DNA from: Aliiroseovarius sp. S1339
GTDB lineage: Bacteria; Pseudomonadota; Alphaproteobacteria; Rhodobacterales; Rhodobacteraceae
Assembly: GCF_023195695.1 (NCBI RefSeq)
Contig: NZ_JALPQG010000008.1
Coordinates: forward strand, 1-64,000
Reading direction: 5' to 3'
DNA: 64,000 bases
Position numbers and translations under genes: made by a program. Positions 8,912 through 17,763 of the stretch are shown here, in pieces (position 1 is the first letter of the stretch; every line of letters begins with the position of its first letter). Under the pieces are notes generated by a model that saw only the letters and a list, made by a program, of their open reading frames with translations, did no database searches and was not told the DNA's origin.

Positions 8912-9624
8912 TCGACAATGTCTCCTTTCAGAAATGCATTCGCTTGCGCAGTTTCTGGCCCTGCAAAAAACTGTTCCGCGCTGCCGTGCTCATGGATTTT
9001 TCCGTTGAGCAGAAACAGGACTTCAGTTGCAAGTCGGCGTGCTTGGCCCATGTCATGGGTCGACATGATCAACCGTGTGCCCGCCGCTGATGTGCGGATC
9101 AGGATGGCTTCGATCTCGCGTGTGGCGCGCCCGTCAAGCGATGCGCAGGGCTCGTCAAGAAACAGCAGTTCCGGCTTGGTGATCAAAGCGCGGGCCAGCG
9201 CAAGTTTCTGCCGCTCTCCGCCCGACAGAAACGGCGCGGGGCGTGCAAGCATATCGCCCAGCCCAACCTCGTGCGCGGCGGCGGTGGCGCGCGCATTGGC
9301 GTCGGTGCGCGACATCCCGGTCAAACGCAGCGGATAGGCCAGATTGCCCAGAACAGAACGGCGCATGATGATCGGAGACTGAAAGACGAAGGCCTGACGC
9401 CGCCGTGCCTCTATGTCGTCGCAAGCCCAATTTATTGAACCGCTGCCCAGCCGGGCAATCCCGTGCAACATCCTCAGAAGTGAGGTTTTCCCGGCACCGT
9501 TTGGGCCAATCACAATTGTCACGCCCTGACCCTCTTGGATCAGATCGACAGGACCCACCAGCACCTTTCGACCACGGCGCACAGATGCGCCTTCGACAAC
9601 CAGAGGAAACAGTTTGCTTACCAT
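8908..9624 (-). CDS. tupC: TupC-type ATP-binding subunit of the tungstate ABC transporter
   Basis: A 238-residue ABC ATPase. Walker A is GPNGAGKTS (about residues 39-47), the Q-loop follows in VFQSP, the signature is LSGGERQK, and Walker B is LLFLDEP with a downstream switch His in STHD. It lacks the long C-terminal molybdate-binding domain of ModC, which fits TupC. It overlaps tupB by 7 bases and tupA by 4, so the three are almost certainly co-transcribed. It powers import of the oxyanion bound by TupA. Confidence 0.9.
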   Translation of the reverse strand: MVSKLFPLVVEGASVRRGRKVLVGPVDLIQEGQGVTIVIGPNGAGKTSLLRMLHGIARLGSGSINWACDDIEARRRQAFVFQSPIIMRRSVLGNLAYPLRLTGMSRTDANARATAAAHEVGLGDMLARPAPFLSGGERQKLALARALITKPELLFLDEPCASLDGRATREIEAILIRTSAAGTRLIMSTHDMGQARRLATEVLFLLNGKIHEHGSAEQFFAGPETAQANAFLKGDIVE

Positions 9625-10322
9625 CGGCCTTCCTGCTCTGTGCGGCTGATATAGTGGATGGCCAAATTTACAGCGATCGCCATGAAGATCAGAACGAAAC
9701 CAAGGCCCAAGGCCAGCGCGAAGTCACCTTTGCCGGTTTCCAGGGCGATTGCGGTGGTCAACACGCGGGTGTGGTGATCGATATTTCCGCCCACCACCAT
9801 GATCGCCCCGACTTCACCAATGGCGCGACCAAACCCGGCCAAAGCCGCCGTCAGCAACGCCCGGCGACCGTCCCACAACAGCGCCTGAATGCGCTGGCGC
9901 TGTGTTGTGTTCATCGAGATCAGAAGGTCGTGATAGTCCGACCAAAGTTCGCGCAAGGCCTGATGCGCAATCGACGCGATAAGCGGTGTGATGATGATAA
10001 CTTGCGCGATGATCATCGCCGTGGGGGTAAACAACAGCCCCAATACCCCGAATGGACCAGAGCGGCTGAAGAAAACGTAAACGATCAAGCCAACCACCAC
10101 CGGCGGCAGCCCCATAAGCGCGTTCAGCACTGCAATGGTGACCCGACGTGCGCGAAACCGACGCACGGCCAGAAACGCGCCAAGGGGCAAGGCAATTGCG
10201 CATGCAATTACCAGCGCAGTCATCGTGACGCGCAGAGACCTGAGCGTAATTTCAACGAGATCCGCATCCAATGTCACCAACAGCCAGAACGCTTGGGACA
10301 AGCCCGACCAGATATCAATCAT
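9618..10322 (-). CDS. tupB: TupB-type permease of the tungstate ABC transporter
   Basis: The 234-residue permease has about five membrane helices. The ABC-permease coupling loop is visible as GFGRAIGEVGAIMVVGGN near residues 165-185. The frame is open upstream to 10526, but I chose the ATG at 10322: it begins MIDIWSGLSQ like other TupB proteins, and a purine-rich stretch (AGGGGGAAAGG) sits just before it. It is the first gene of tupBCA, so the promoter should lie in the 10323-10624 spacer shared with divergent hpaE. Confidence 0.9.
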   Translation of the reverse strand: MIDIWSGLSQAFWLLVTLDADLVEITLRSLRVTMTALVIACAIALPLGAFLAVRRFRARRVTIAVLNALMGLPPVVVGLIVYVFFSRSGPFGVLGLLFTPTAMIIAQVIIITPLIASIAHQALRELWSDYHDLLISMNTTQRQRIQALLWDGRRALLTAALAGFGRAIGEVGAIMVVGGNIDHHTRVLTTAIALETGKGDFALALGLGFVLIFMAIAVNLAIHYISRTEQEGRW

Positions 10323-10624
10323 GCCTTTCCCCCTGAGTCTTGACCAGACAGGTCTGTTGCGGTGTTCGGCCTTCAGAAGATCAACCACACAAAACGAAAC
10401 AAAAAAACCCGATTTTTGGGTCGGAAAGGTAAATGTGGACATTTTGAACGAGACTTTGTTGGTTTGACCTGTGGACCGGACCCATTGTTGAGGGCTCGCG
10501 CTTCTTGTGATGCTTTCCTCAGACACCGCTCGTGCCGGGTTGACAATGGTTCTTGCAGATAGTTAACATGTGAAGCAAGTAGCAAGCGCGGCCCACCATC
10601 TCGCGTTTAGTAACAGGGGGCGAC
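10323..10624. promoter_or_regulatory. Divergent promoter region between tupB and hpaE
   Basis: A 302-base spacer without a credible gene. CAGAC-AG-GTCTG at 10345-10356 is a short inverted repeat 23 bases before the tupB start, perhaps an operator or leader hairpin. An A-rich tract followed by ACCC-GATTTTT-GGGT lies near 10395-10425. For hpaE, TTGACA at 10540-10545 and TAACAT at 10564-10569 form a candidate sigma-70 promoter with an 18-base spacer. I found no confident ModE-like or molybdenum-cofactor riboswitch signature. Confidence 0.45.
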
Positions 10625-12133
10625 ATGGCCGCGTTAGACGAAAACCTTAAGAAGCTGGGCGGTTATCTGGCGCAATTTCGCGTTGGCGGCATCCAGAACC
10701 GCATCGGTGGTGTTGACTGCGTAGGTGCAGGCGGCACATTCGCCAACCACTCGCCCGTCGACAAAAGCTTGATTTGTGACGTGGCGCACGGCACGGCTAC
10801 CGATATCGACGCCGCCGCACAGGCCGCCCATGCAGCCTTTGCCAATTGGCGCGATATGCCAGCGGTTGAGCGGCGCAAGATCCTTTTGAATGTCGCAGAC
10901 GGGATCGAAGCGCGCGCCGAGGAAATCGCCCTGTGCGAATGCTGGGACACCGGGCAAACCCTGCGTTTCATGTCCAAAGCTGCACTGCGCGGGGCCGAGA
11001 ACTTTCGCTATTTTGCCGATCAGGTGGTGCAATCGCGTGACGGCCAGCATCTGAAGTCTCCGACCCTGATGAACGTGACGACGCGCGTGCCCATTGGCCC
11101 TGTCGGCGTTATCACCCCGTGGAACACGCCCTTCATGCTGTCGACCTGGAAGATCGCGCCTGCGCTGGCGGCAGGATGCACCGTCGTTCACAAACCGGCC
11201 GAAGCGTCCCCGCTGTCCGCCCGCCTGCTGGTCGAGATTGCCGAAGACGCTGGCCTGCCCCCTGGTGTGCTGAACACGGTGAACGGGTTTGGCGAGGGTG
11301 CGGGCAAAGCCCTGTGCGAACACCCGCTGATCCGTGCGATTGCGTTCGTGGGCGAAAGCCGCACGGGGTCGCTGATCACAAAGCAGGGGGCGGATACGCT
11401 GAAGCGTAACCATCTGGAATTGGGCGGTAAAAACCCGGTGATCGTCTTTGACGACGCCGATCTGGATCGAGCGCTGGATGCGGTGATCTTCATGATCTAT
11501 TCGATCAACGGCGAACGCTGCACGTCGTCCTCTCGCCTGTTCGTTCAGGACACCATTCGCGAGGCATTCGAGGCGAAGTTGGTGGAGCGGGTGAACAACA
11601 TCAAGGTCGGCCACCCTCTGGACCCGGCCACCGAAATCGGGCCGCTCGTCACAGAAGAGCATTTCAACAAGGTCACCTCCTATTTCGACATCGCGCGCGA
11701 AGATGGCGCGACCGTGGCGGCCGGGGGAAAGACAGTCGGTGATCAGGGCTATTTCGTGCGCCCCACGCTGTTCACCAATGCCACCAACGACATGCGCATC
11801 GCGCGCGAGGAAATCTTTGGCCCCGTCCTGACCTCGATCCCGTTTTCGACAGAGAACGAGGCGCTTTCCATGGCCAACGACACCCAATACGGGCTGACCG
11901 GCTATCTGTGGACCAACGACCTGACCCGCGCACTGCGCTTCACGGACAAGTTGGAAGCGGGTATGATCTGGGTGAACTCGGAAAACGTGCGCCACCTGCC
12001 GACGCCGTTTGGCGGGGTGAAAGCCTCGGGCATCGGGCGCGATGGTGGCGATTGGTCTTTCGAGTTCTATATGGAACAAAAGCACATCGGTTTCGCCACC
12101 GGGGATCACAAGATCATGCGACTGGGTGCCTGA
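10625..12133 (+). CDS. hpaE: 5-carboxymethyl-2-hydroxymuconate semialdehyde dehydrogenase
   Basis: A 502-residue NAD-dependent aldehyde dehydrogenase. The catalytic cysteine is Cys299 in NGERCTSSSR and the general base is Glu265 in LELGGKNP. The coenzyme-binding PWNTPF and FVGESRTG elements are present. ENVRHLPTPFGG near the C-terminus is typical of HpaE rather than betaine-aldehyde dehydrogenase. It oxidises the semialdehyde produced by HpaD ring cleavage in homoprotocatechuate (3,4-dihydroxyphenylacetate) breakdown. It is the first gene of the hpaE-D-G-H cluster, 28 bases before hpaD. Confidence 0.9.
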   Translation: MAALDENLKKLGGYLAQFRVGGIQNRIGGVDCVGAGGTFANHSPVDKSLICDVAHGTATDIDAAAQAAHAAFANWRDMPAVERRKILLNVADGIEARAEEIALCECWDTGQTLRFMSKAALRGAENFRYFADQVVQSRDGQHLKSPTLMNVTTRVPIGPVGVITPWNTPFMLSTWKIAPALAAGCTVVHKPAEASPLSARLLVEIAEDAGLPPGVLNTVNGFGEGAGKALCEHPLIRAIAFVGESRTGSLITKQGADTLKRNHLELGGKNPVIVFDDADLDRALDAVIFMIYSINGERCTSSSRLFVQDTIREAFEAKLVERVNNIKVGHPLDPATEIGPLVTEEHFNKVTSYFDIAREDGATVAAGGKTVGDQGYFVRPTLFTNATNDMRIAREEIFGPVLTSIPFSTENEALSMANDTQYGLTGYLWTNDLTRALRFTDKLEAGMIWVNSENVRHLPTPFGGVKASGIGRDGGDWSFEFYMEQKHIGFATGDHKIMRLGA

Positions 12134-12161
12134 CACGGCCCCGACAGAAGGAAACGACCCA

Positions 12162-13007
12162 ATGGGACAGATTGTCCAAGCTGCCAAAATCACCCACGTG
12201 CCCAGCATCTGGATGTCGCACACGATGGAGCAATACAAAGGCATTCGCCAGCCCGCCATAGATGGCTATGCCAAGCTGCGCCAAGACGCGATTAATCGCG
12301 GGGTCGAGACCTTCATCATCTTCGACACCCACTGGATCACCAACCAAGGCTTTCACCTGAACGCCAAGCCGCATCACAAGGGGCGCTTCATCAGCCACGA
12401 ACTGCCCCACATGCTGGCGGATATGGAGTTCGACTATCAGGGCGATAGCGAATTGGCGGCGTCGATCCTGTCGGTGCTGGAGGAACGGGGCGAACGGGCC
12501 ATGGGCCATGCGCAGCCCGATCTGGGTATGGAATACGGCACGCTTCTGCCGATGCATTTCATCAACGAGGGCGTGAATGCCCGCGTGCTGCCGGTGGCGG
12601 TGAACCAGTTTTCGTCCATCGAGGAAAACCGCCGTTGGGGCGCTGCGATTGCCGAAGGTATCCGCCGGTCGGACCGCAAAGTCTCGGTGCTTGCGTCTGG
12701 CTCGCTGAGCCACGATTTCACGCCGAATGAACGCTCGGTTGACGGGCTGAACTCCGTCAATGGCGAGTTCAATCGCCAGATGGATTTGCGCGTGCTGGAG
12801 CTGTGGGAGAAAGGTAAGTGGGCAGAGTTCCTCGACCTGCTGCCGGACTATGCTGTCAAATGCACCGGCGAGTGTGCGATGAACGACACGGCGCTGTTGT
12901 TCGGCGCGCTGGGCTGGAAGGATTACGAGGGCGAGATCGACATCTACACCCCGTATTTTGGCAGTTCCGGCACCGGTCAGGCCAATATCAGCTTCTCGGT
13001 TCAATAG
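12162..13007 (+). CDS. hpaD: 3,4-dihydroxyphenylacetate 2,3-dioxygenase (LigB-type extradiol)
   Basis: A 281-residue class III extradiol dioxygenase, inferred to open the ring of homoprotocatechuate with ferrous iron. The frame is open earlier (12042), but that would overlap hpaE deeply; the ATG at 12162 has an AGAAGGAA ribosome-binding sequence and gives MGQIVQAAKITHVPS. Conserved blocks include VETFIIFDTHW, FISHELPHM and LASGSLSHDF, supplying His and Glu ligands of the LigB fold. It sits between hpaE and an hpaG-like gene, the next steps of the pathway. Confidence 0.9.
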   Translation: MGQIVQAAKITHVPSIWMSHTMEQYKGIRQPAIDGYAKLRQDAINRGVETFIIFDTHWITNQGFHLNAKPHHKGRFISHELPHMLADMEFDYQGDSELAASILSVLEERGERAMGHAQPDLGMEYGTLLPMHFINEGVNARVLPVAVNQFSSIEENRRWGAAIAEGIRRSDRKVSVLASGSLSHDFTPNERSVDGLNSVNGEFNRQMDLRVLELWEKGKWAEFLDLLPDYAVKCTGECAMNDTALLFGALGWKDYEGEIDIYTPYFGSSGTGQANISFSVQ

Positions 13008-13016
13008 GATTTCACC

Positions 13017-13871
13017 ATGAAATTTGCGACCTTTACCGCCGATGGCGAAAGCTTCTACGGCGCGGTCATGGATGCAGGCGCGGTGGCGTTGTCGCCCGAC
13101 TTTCCGCACTGGCCCACGCTTTACGACGCGATTGCAGCGGGCGGGCTGGATGATCTGGCGCAGGCTGCGCAGGGCCGGGCGGTGACGCATAACGACTTCG
13201 CCTATGACATGGTGATGCCCAACGCGCCCCGCATCCTGTGCGTCGGCGTGAACTTCCCCGACCGCAATGCAGAATACAAAGACGGCAGCGCGCAGCCGAA
13301 ATACATGTCGCTGTTTCCCCGCTTTGCCAGCGGCTTCACCGGCCACAACCAACCACTCATCCGCCCGCCGGAAAACCATACGTTGGATTATGAAGGCGAG
13401 GTGGCGATTGTCATTGGCAAGGCGGGCAGGCGCATTCCGGCGGTGGATGCCTACGACCATATCGCGGCGCTGACACTCTGCAACGAAGGCACCATCCGCG
13501 ATTGGGTGCGGCACGCGAAGTTCAACGTGACCCAAGGCAAAAACTGGGACCGTTCTGGTGCCATCGGGCCATGGCTGGTTCCGTTCACCGACGCCGACCA
13601 ATTGGACAAAGCGCGCATTCAGACGCATGTGAACGGAGAGCTTCGCCAAGACGACACGCTTGACCGCATGATGTTCCCGATCCGCGAGGAAATCGCCTAT
13701 ATCTCGACCTTCATGACGCTTCAACCCGGCGATATCATCGTGACCGGCACGCCCACCGGGGCAGGGGCGCGGTTCGATCCGCCGCGCTATCTGGTGCCCG
13801 GCGATGTGGTCGAAGTTTCGGTGGAAGGTATCGGCACCCTGCGCAATACAGTTGAGGACGAAGCGGTATGA
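13017..13871 (+). CDS. hpaG: Fumarylacetoacetate-hydrolase-family isomerase/decarboxylase of the hpa pathway
   Basis: A 284-residue FAH-family protein. The metal-binding DYEGEVAIVIGK segment (Glu-x-Glu type) and the LQPGDIIVTGTPTGAG loop are visible. In the homoprotocatechuate pathway such proteins isomerise and decarboxylate 5-carboxymethyl-2-hydroxymuconate derivatives. E. coli HpaG is a two-domain protein of about 430 residues; this one has a single domain, so it may perform only one half-reaction or act as a homodimer for both. The exact substrate is inferred from the neighbours. It overlaps hpaH by 4 bases. Confidence 0.78.
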   Translation: MKFATFTADGESFYGAVMDAGAVALSPDFPHWPTLYDAIAAGGLDDLAQAAQGRAVTHNDFAYDMVMPNAPRILCVGVNFPDRNAEYKDGSAQPKYMSLFPRFASGFTGHNQPLIRPPENHTLDYEGEVAIVIGKAGRRIPAVDAYDHIAALTLCNEGTIRDWVRHAKFNVTQGKNWDRSGAIGPWLVPFTDADQLDKARIQTHVNGELRQDDTLDRMMFPIREEIAYISTFMTLQPGDIIVTGTPTGAGARFDPPRYLVPGDVVEVSVEGIGTLRNTVEDEAV

Positions 13872-14671
13872 CGCCGGACGACCACGCCACCGCAGCTGCC
13901 GATTTGCTGAACGCCGAACGGACGGGCCGACAGATTGGCCTGCTGTCCCTGCGCCACCCGGATATGGGCATGGACGACGCCTATGCGGTGCAAAACGCGA
14001 TCTATCGCCAGAAACTGGCCGAGGGGCGGCGCGTGATCGGGTGGAAGATCGGCCTGACCTCGAAAGCCATGCAATACGCCTTGAACATCGACATCCCGGA
14101 CAGTGGGATATTGTTCGATGACATGCTGTTTGACCATGGCGGGTCTATTCCCAAAGGCCGCTTCATCCAACCTCGCATTGAAGTCGAGATTGCCTTTGTG
14201 ATGAAGGTCGCGCTGGGTGGTGCGAAGGTGACGCGCGATGACGTGATTGCGGCCACGGACTATGTCGCCCCGTCGCTCGAAATCCTCGACACGCGGATCA
14301 GGCGGGTGGACCCGGACACAGGCAAGGCCCGGACCGTCTTCGACACGATCAGTGACAATGCAGCCAATGCGGGCGTCGTGTTGGGTGCGGACCGTCACCC
14401 GGTTGAAGCCTTTGATCTGCGCTGGGTCGGCGCGCTGACCTTCCGCAATGGCGAGATTGAAGAGACTGGATTAGGCGCGGGCGTGCTGAATGACCCGGTC
14501 GAAAGCGTTGTCTGGTTGGCCCGCCGCATGGCGCAATACGGCCAAAGCATCGAGCCGGGGCAGGTGATCTTGTCGGGCAGCTTCATCCGCCCTGTCGAAT
14601 GCCCACCCGGCACCGATATTCACGCCGATTTCGGGTCGTTCGGGTCGGTTGATATCCGCTTCGACGGTTAG
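13868..14671 (+). CDS. hpaH: 2-oxo-hept-3-ene-1,7-dioate hydratase
   Basis: A 267-residue hydratase of the HpaH/MhpD family that adds water to 2-oxo-hept-3-enedioate. Family features include the GWKIGLTSKAMQ block (about residues 57-68), the metal-site region PRIEVEIAFVM, and the C-terminal GQVILSGSFIRPVE. The start overlaps the hpaG-like gene (ATGA), so the two are translationally coupled. It is the last hpa gene here; the aldolase HpaI, the isomerase HpaF and the hydroxylase HpaBC are not in the window. Confidence 0.9.
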   Translation: MTPDDHATAAADLLNAERTGRQIGLLSLRHPDMGMDDAYAVQNAIYRQKLAEGRRVIGWKIGLTSKAMQYALNIDIPDSGILFDDMLFDHGGSIPKGRFIQPRIEVEIAFVMKVALGGAKVTRDDVIAATDYVAPSLEILDTRIRRVDPDTGKARTVFDTISDNAANAGVVLGADRHPVEAFDLRWVGALTFRNGEIEETGLGAGVLNDPVESVVWLARRMAQYGQSIEPGQVILSGSFIRPVECPPGTDIHADFGSFGSVDIRFDG

Positions 14672-14763
14672 ACGCCGCATTTGCACGCGCGGTTGGCGCT
14701 TCTGGTTGCGCGGCGCTGTCCGTGGCAGGATAGTTCAGGTCCGACGCCACCGGAGAGACACTC

Positions 14764-15888
14764 GTGAAGCTGCGCTTTGATCATGGGCCGGACGATACGC
14801 CCTGCCAGTTCGACACGCCCCAGCGGCTGATCGTGGCGCAGAACGCCTGCGACGTTGCCCGCGCGTTGGTTGAACTGGACGCGGCGCGTGCGCAAGGGGC
14901 TTGGGTGGCAGGGTTTGCGAGCTATGAGCTTGGCTATGCTCTGGAACCACGACTTGCCCCTTTGATGCCCAAGACCCGACGCCTGCCGCTTCTGCAGTTT
15001 GGCGTCTATGACGACCCGTGCCTGCCCGTGGCCGTCGCGCCCGGCCCTGCGCAACTGTTGGATTTGCGGCCCGACTGGTCAGACGCGCGCTATGCGACCG
15101 CGTTCCAGCGCGTGCATGACTATATCTGTGCGGGCGATACCTATCAGGTGAACCTGACCTTTCCGATGCACTGCACTGCGTCAGGCCGGCCGCAAGCGAT
15201 CTACGCGGCACTGGCGGGTCTGCAACCCGTGCGCCACGGCGTGTTGGTCGAGGCCGAGGGTCTGCCCACGATCCTGTCGCGCTCGCCCGAACTGTTTTTC
15301 CGCACAAACGCGATTGGCCAGATCGAGACGCGCCCGATGAAGGGTACCCAGCCGCGCAGTGCCGACCCGATCGAGGATGCGCGCCGGGTGCAATTCCTGC
15401 GCAGTGACGAGAAAAACCAGGCCGAAAACTTGATGATCGTGGACCTTCTGCGCAACGACATCTCGCGGATTTGCGAGGCCGGAAGCGTTTGCGTGCCGGA
15501 GCTTTTCACGGTGGAAAGCTATGAAACCGTGCATCAAATGACCTCGCTTGTGCGTGGACAGATGCAGCCGGGTAGGGGACTGAGCGATATCTTCCGGGCG
15601 CTGTTTCCCTGTGGGTCGATCACCGGCGCACCCAAACCGCGGGCGATGGAGATCATTGCGGAACTGGAAGACACGCCGCGCGACATCTACTGCGGCACCA
15701 TCGGCTGGGCCGCCCCCGATGGGCGGTCTGACTTCAACGTGGCGATCCGCACGTTGATGGTGGAAAATGGCGACGTGACCCTGAATGTGGGCGGCGGCGT
15801 GGTCTATGACAGCACGTCCGCGTCGGAATACGAGGAAGCCTTGTGGAAAGTGCGCTTTGCAATGCAGTTGACGAAGACACCAACCTGA
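14764..15888 (+). CDS. pabB: Aminodeoxychorismate synthase component I
   Basis: A 374-residue chorismate-binding enzyme. With PabA it makes 4-amino-4-deoxychorismate for folate synthesis. The conserved C-terminal domain has ICAGDTYQVNLT, SRSPELFF, TRPMKGT, DLLRNDI, CGSITGAPK and NVAIRT motifs in the usual order. It is short for the family because the N-terminal domain is reduced, as is common in alphaproteobacteria. The start is GTG. No pabC or pabA gene is adjacent. Anthranilate synthase TrpE is less likely given length and motif detail. Confidence 0.88.
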   Translation: MKLRFDHGPDDTPCQFDTPQRLIVAQNACDVARALVELDAARAQGAWVAGFASYELGYALEPRLAPLMPKTRRLPLLQFGVYDDPCLPVAVAPGPAQLLDLRPDWSDARYATAFQRVHDYICAGDTYQVNLTFPMHCTASGRPQAIYAALAGLQPVRHGVLVEAEGLPTILSRSPELFFRTNAIGQIETRPMKGTQPRSADPIEDARRVQFLRSDEKNQAENLMIVDLLRNDISRICEAGSVCVPELFTVESYETVHQMTSLVRGQMQPGRGLSDIFRALFPCGSITGAPKPRAMEIIAELEDTPRDIYCGTIGWAAPDGRSDFNVAIRTLMVENGDVTLNVGGGVVYDSTSASEYEEALWKVRFAMQLTKTPT

Positions 15889-15987
15889 ACGGGCGTCTCT
15901 GTTGCACCGGATAAGAGTGTGCATCGGTGCGCACGGCGCTGATCAAACCTGCCGCGGAAGTCATTGAAGAAAGTGGAGGGGGGGAAG

Positions 15988-16071
15988 TGGTGGGCGACCC
16001 TGGAATCGAACCAGGCGTGCGTCTCCGCGAGGGAGTTACAGTCCCCTGCCACACCTTGCGGCCTGTCGCCC
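15988..16071 (-). tRNA. tRNA-Tyr (anticodon GTA)
   Basis: An 84-base class II tRNA on the minus strand with an encoded CCA end. The acceptor stem pairs GGGCGAC with its complement, the D stem is GCC/GGC, the anticodon stem is GGGGA/TCCCT around loop CTGTAAC (GTA anticodon), a long variable arm follows, and the T arm contains GGTTCGATTCC. A long variable arm with a GTA anticodon is diagnostic of bacterial tRNA-Tyr. It lies beside rlmB on the opposite strand. Confidence 0.92.
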
Positions 16072-16217
16072 ACTAAGCCCCGCGCGTACTGCGCCGAACG
16101 TGGGGCTGATTATCCCGCCCGCGCCGAAGGGTCAATACGAAAATTCGCCCAATTGCCCTTGTCTCGCCGCAGCAATCGCCGCATTGTCCGGGCCTTGCGA
16201 AAAGAAGGGCGAACGGC

Positions 16218-17003
16218 ATGACGAAAAAGCCGAAATGGGTGGTTCAGAAGGAAAAGACGCGGCGCGATGCGGCGTTGGAAACAGTGTGGCTGTTTGGGCT
16301 TCACGCGGTGCGCGATGCTTTGATGAACCCGAACCGCGAACGGTTGCGCCTTGTCGTCACCAAAAACGCTGCCGATAAACTGGCCGAGGCGATTGCGACA
16401 TCTGACATGGAACCCGAGATGGCGGATGCGCGAAAGTTTCCCGCGCCGCTCGACCCGAATTCGGTGCATCAGGGGGCCGCTCTCGAGGTTAAGCCGCTGG
16501 CGTGGGGCAATTTTGCTGAACGCGTGATGGGCGGTGCGGGTGGTTTACCCATTGTGGTGTTGCTGGACCGGGTGACCGACCCGCATAACGTCGGCGCGAT
16601 CCTGCGCTCAGCTGAGGTGTTCGGCGCAAGCGCCGTCATCGGAACCGCGCGCGGGTCAGCGCCTGAAACCGGTGCGCTGGCGAAAACAGCGTCGGGCGCA
16701 TTGGAGCGGCAACCCTATCTGCGCATCCGCAATCTGGCCGACACGATGGTCGAGCTGCGCGAAATGGGCTTTGTTATTCTGGGTCTGGATGGCGAGGCAG
16801 ACGAAACACTGGAGGCCGCGCTGAGTGCGCGCCCGGATCGGCCTGTTGCGCTGGTTTTGGGCGCAGAAGGTCCGGGGTTGCGCGACAAGACAAAAGCCAC
16901 CTGCGATCAGCTGGTCAAAATCCCATATGCCCGCGATTTCGGATCGTTGAACGTGTCGAACGCGGCGGCGGTGGCGCTTTCTTGCACACGGGCGACCCGG
17001 TGA
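16218..17003 (+). CDS. rlmB: 23S rRNA 2'-O-methyltransferase of the TrmH/SpoU family (RlmB-like)
   Basis: A 261-residue SPOUT methyltransferase. An N-terminal substrate-binding domain (GLHAVRDALMNP, about residues 27-38) is followed by the SPOUT core motifs: LDRVTDPHNVGAILRSAEVFGA (motif 1 asparagine and arginine), LVLGAEGPGLR (motif 2) and LNVSNAAAVALS (motif 3), which make the knotted SAM site. RlmB methylates G2251 of 23S rRNA. A basic leader (KKPKWVVQKEKTRRDA) precedes the fold. The specific target is inferred from family similarity. Confidence 0.85.
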   Translation: MTKKPKWVVQKEKTRRDAALETVWLFGLHAVRDALMNPNRERLRLVVTKNAADKLAEAIATSDMEPEMADARKFPAPLDPNSVHQGAALEVKPLAWGNFAERVMGGAGGLPIVVLLDRVTDPHNVGAILRSAEVFGASAVIGTARGSAPETGALAKTASGALERQPYLRIRNLADTMVELREMGFVILGLDGEADETLEAALSARPDRPVALVLGAEGPGLRDKTKATCDQLVKIPYARDFGSLNVSNAAAVALSCTRATR

Positions 17004-17073
17004 TCACTTCCGCTTGAGGGGGGCTGCTTTTTTCTGCAGATAATGGTTTGATGCGAATGTGGAGGGGTGCCAC

Positions 17074-17547
17074 TTGACGACCAAACGATTTACACGACGC
17101 ATAATTGTGTCTGGACTGCTTGCTGCACCGATTGCGGCAGGCTTTCGGGTGACGCGTGCAAATGCGGCGACCTCTGCTGTCTACATTGAAGATGGCGTGG
17201 CTTGGGACGGTCACGATCCTGTTGCCTATTTCACCACGGATGGGCCCTTGGCGGGCAGTCAAGATTTTGCCTATGATCACAACGGGGTCACGGTGCTGTT
17301 TGCCAACGAGGAACATCGCGCGATGTTTGCCGATGACCCGATGCGATATTCGCCCCAATATGGCGGTTATTGCGCCTATGCCATGAGCAAAGGACAAATT
17401 GCGCCGACCATTCCCGAGGCGTGGACCGTTTATGACGGCAAGCTTTATCTGAATTTCAGCCTTCAGGCGCGTGAGCTGTGGTTAGCGGATATTCCGGGCC
17501 ATATTGAGAAAGCCGACGCATTTTGGCCCGATGTGCTCAGCGGCTAG
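17074..17547 (+). CDS. Exported YHS-domain protein
   Basis: A protein of about 157 residues with an N-terminal export signal (TKRFTRRIIVSGLLAAPIAAG, which has an RR pair and could be Tat or Sec) and a YHS-type domain (FANEEHRAMFADDPMRYSPQYGGYCAY). YHS domains occur in metal-handling proteins; the function here is unknown. I chose the TTG at 17074 because GGAGGGG lies 6 bases upstream; the GTG at 17059 would place that sequence inside the gene. A paired cysteine is absent: only the GGYCAY cysteine remains in the mature domain. Confidence 0.75.
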   Translation: MTTKRFTRRIIVSGLLAAPIAAGFRVTRANAATSAVYIEDGVAWDGHDPVAYFTTDGPLAGSQDFAYDHNGVTVLFANEEHRAMFADDPMRYSPQYGGYCAYAMSKGQIAPTIPEAWTVYDGKLYLNFSLQARELWLADIPGHIEKADAFWPDVLSG

Positions 17548-17763
17548 GCGGTGGCCAGCTTTCACAACCACTTCACAAGTTCTTGACAACATCTTCCCAT
17601 ATCGTGGCTTGCGCATATGTATTTAGCGAGAGCGGGCTGTGGAACGCCCGGTTTCTCAATTCACTGTCCCTCGTTCCACCAACTTGCGCCCGGCCTTTTG
17701 GTTTCGGGCGCATTTTTCTGTCTGGGGATTGGAATGGGTCGCGTGCAAGGTTATCAGTCGCAT

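Noticed and set aside
8117-10322. Assignment of the transporter as ModABC (molybdate)
   Set aside because: The SRGDDSGTH block in the binding protein and lack of a ModC C-terminal domain fit TupABC better, although molybdate uptake is not excluded.
10634-12259. 541-codon open frame antisense to hpaE
   Set aside because: A GC-rich shadow of the aldehyde dehydrogenase gene; the product has no recognised motif.
12114-13724. 536-codon open frame antisense to hpaD and hpaG
   Set aside because: A shadow frame that spans two genuine genes on the other strand and has no family features.
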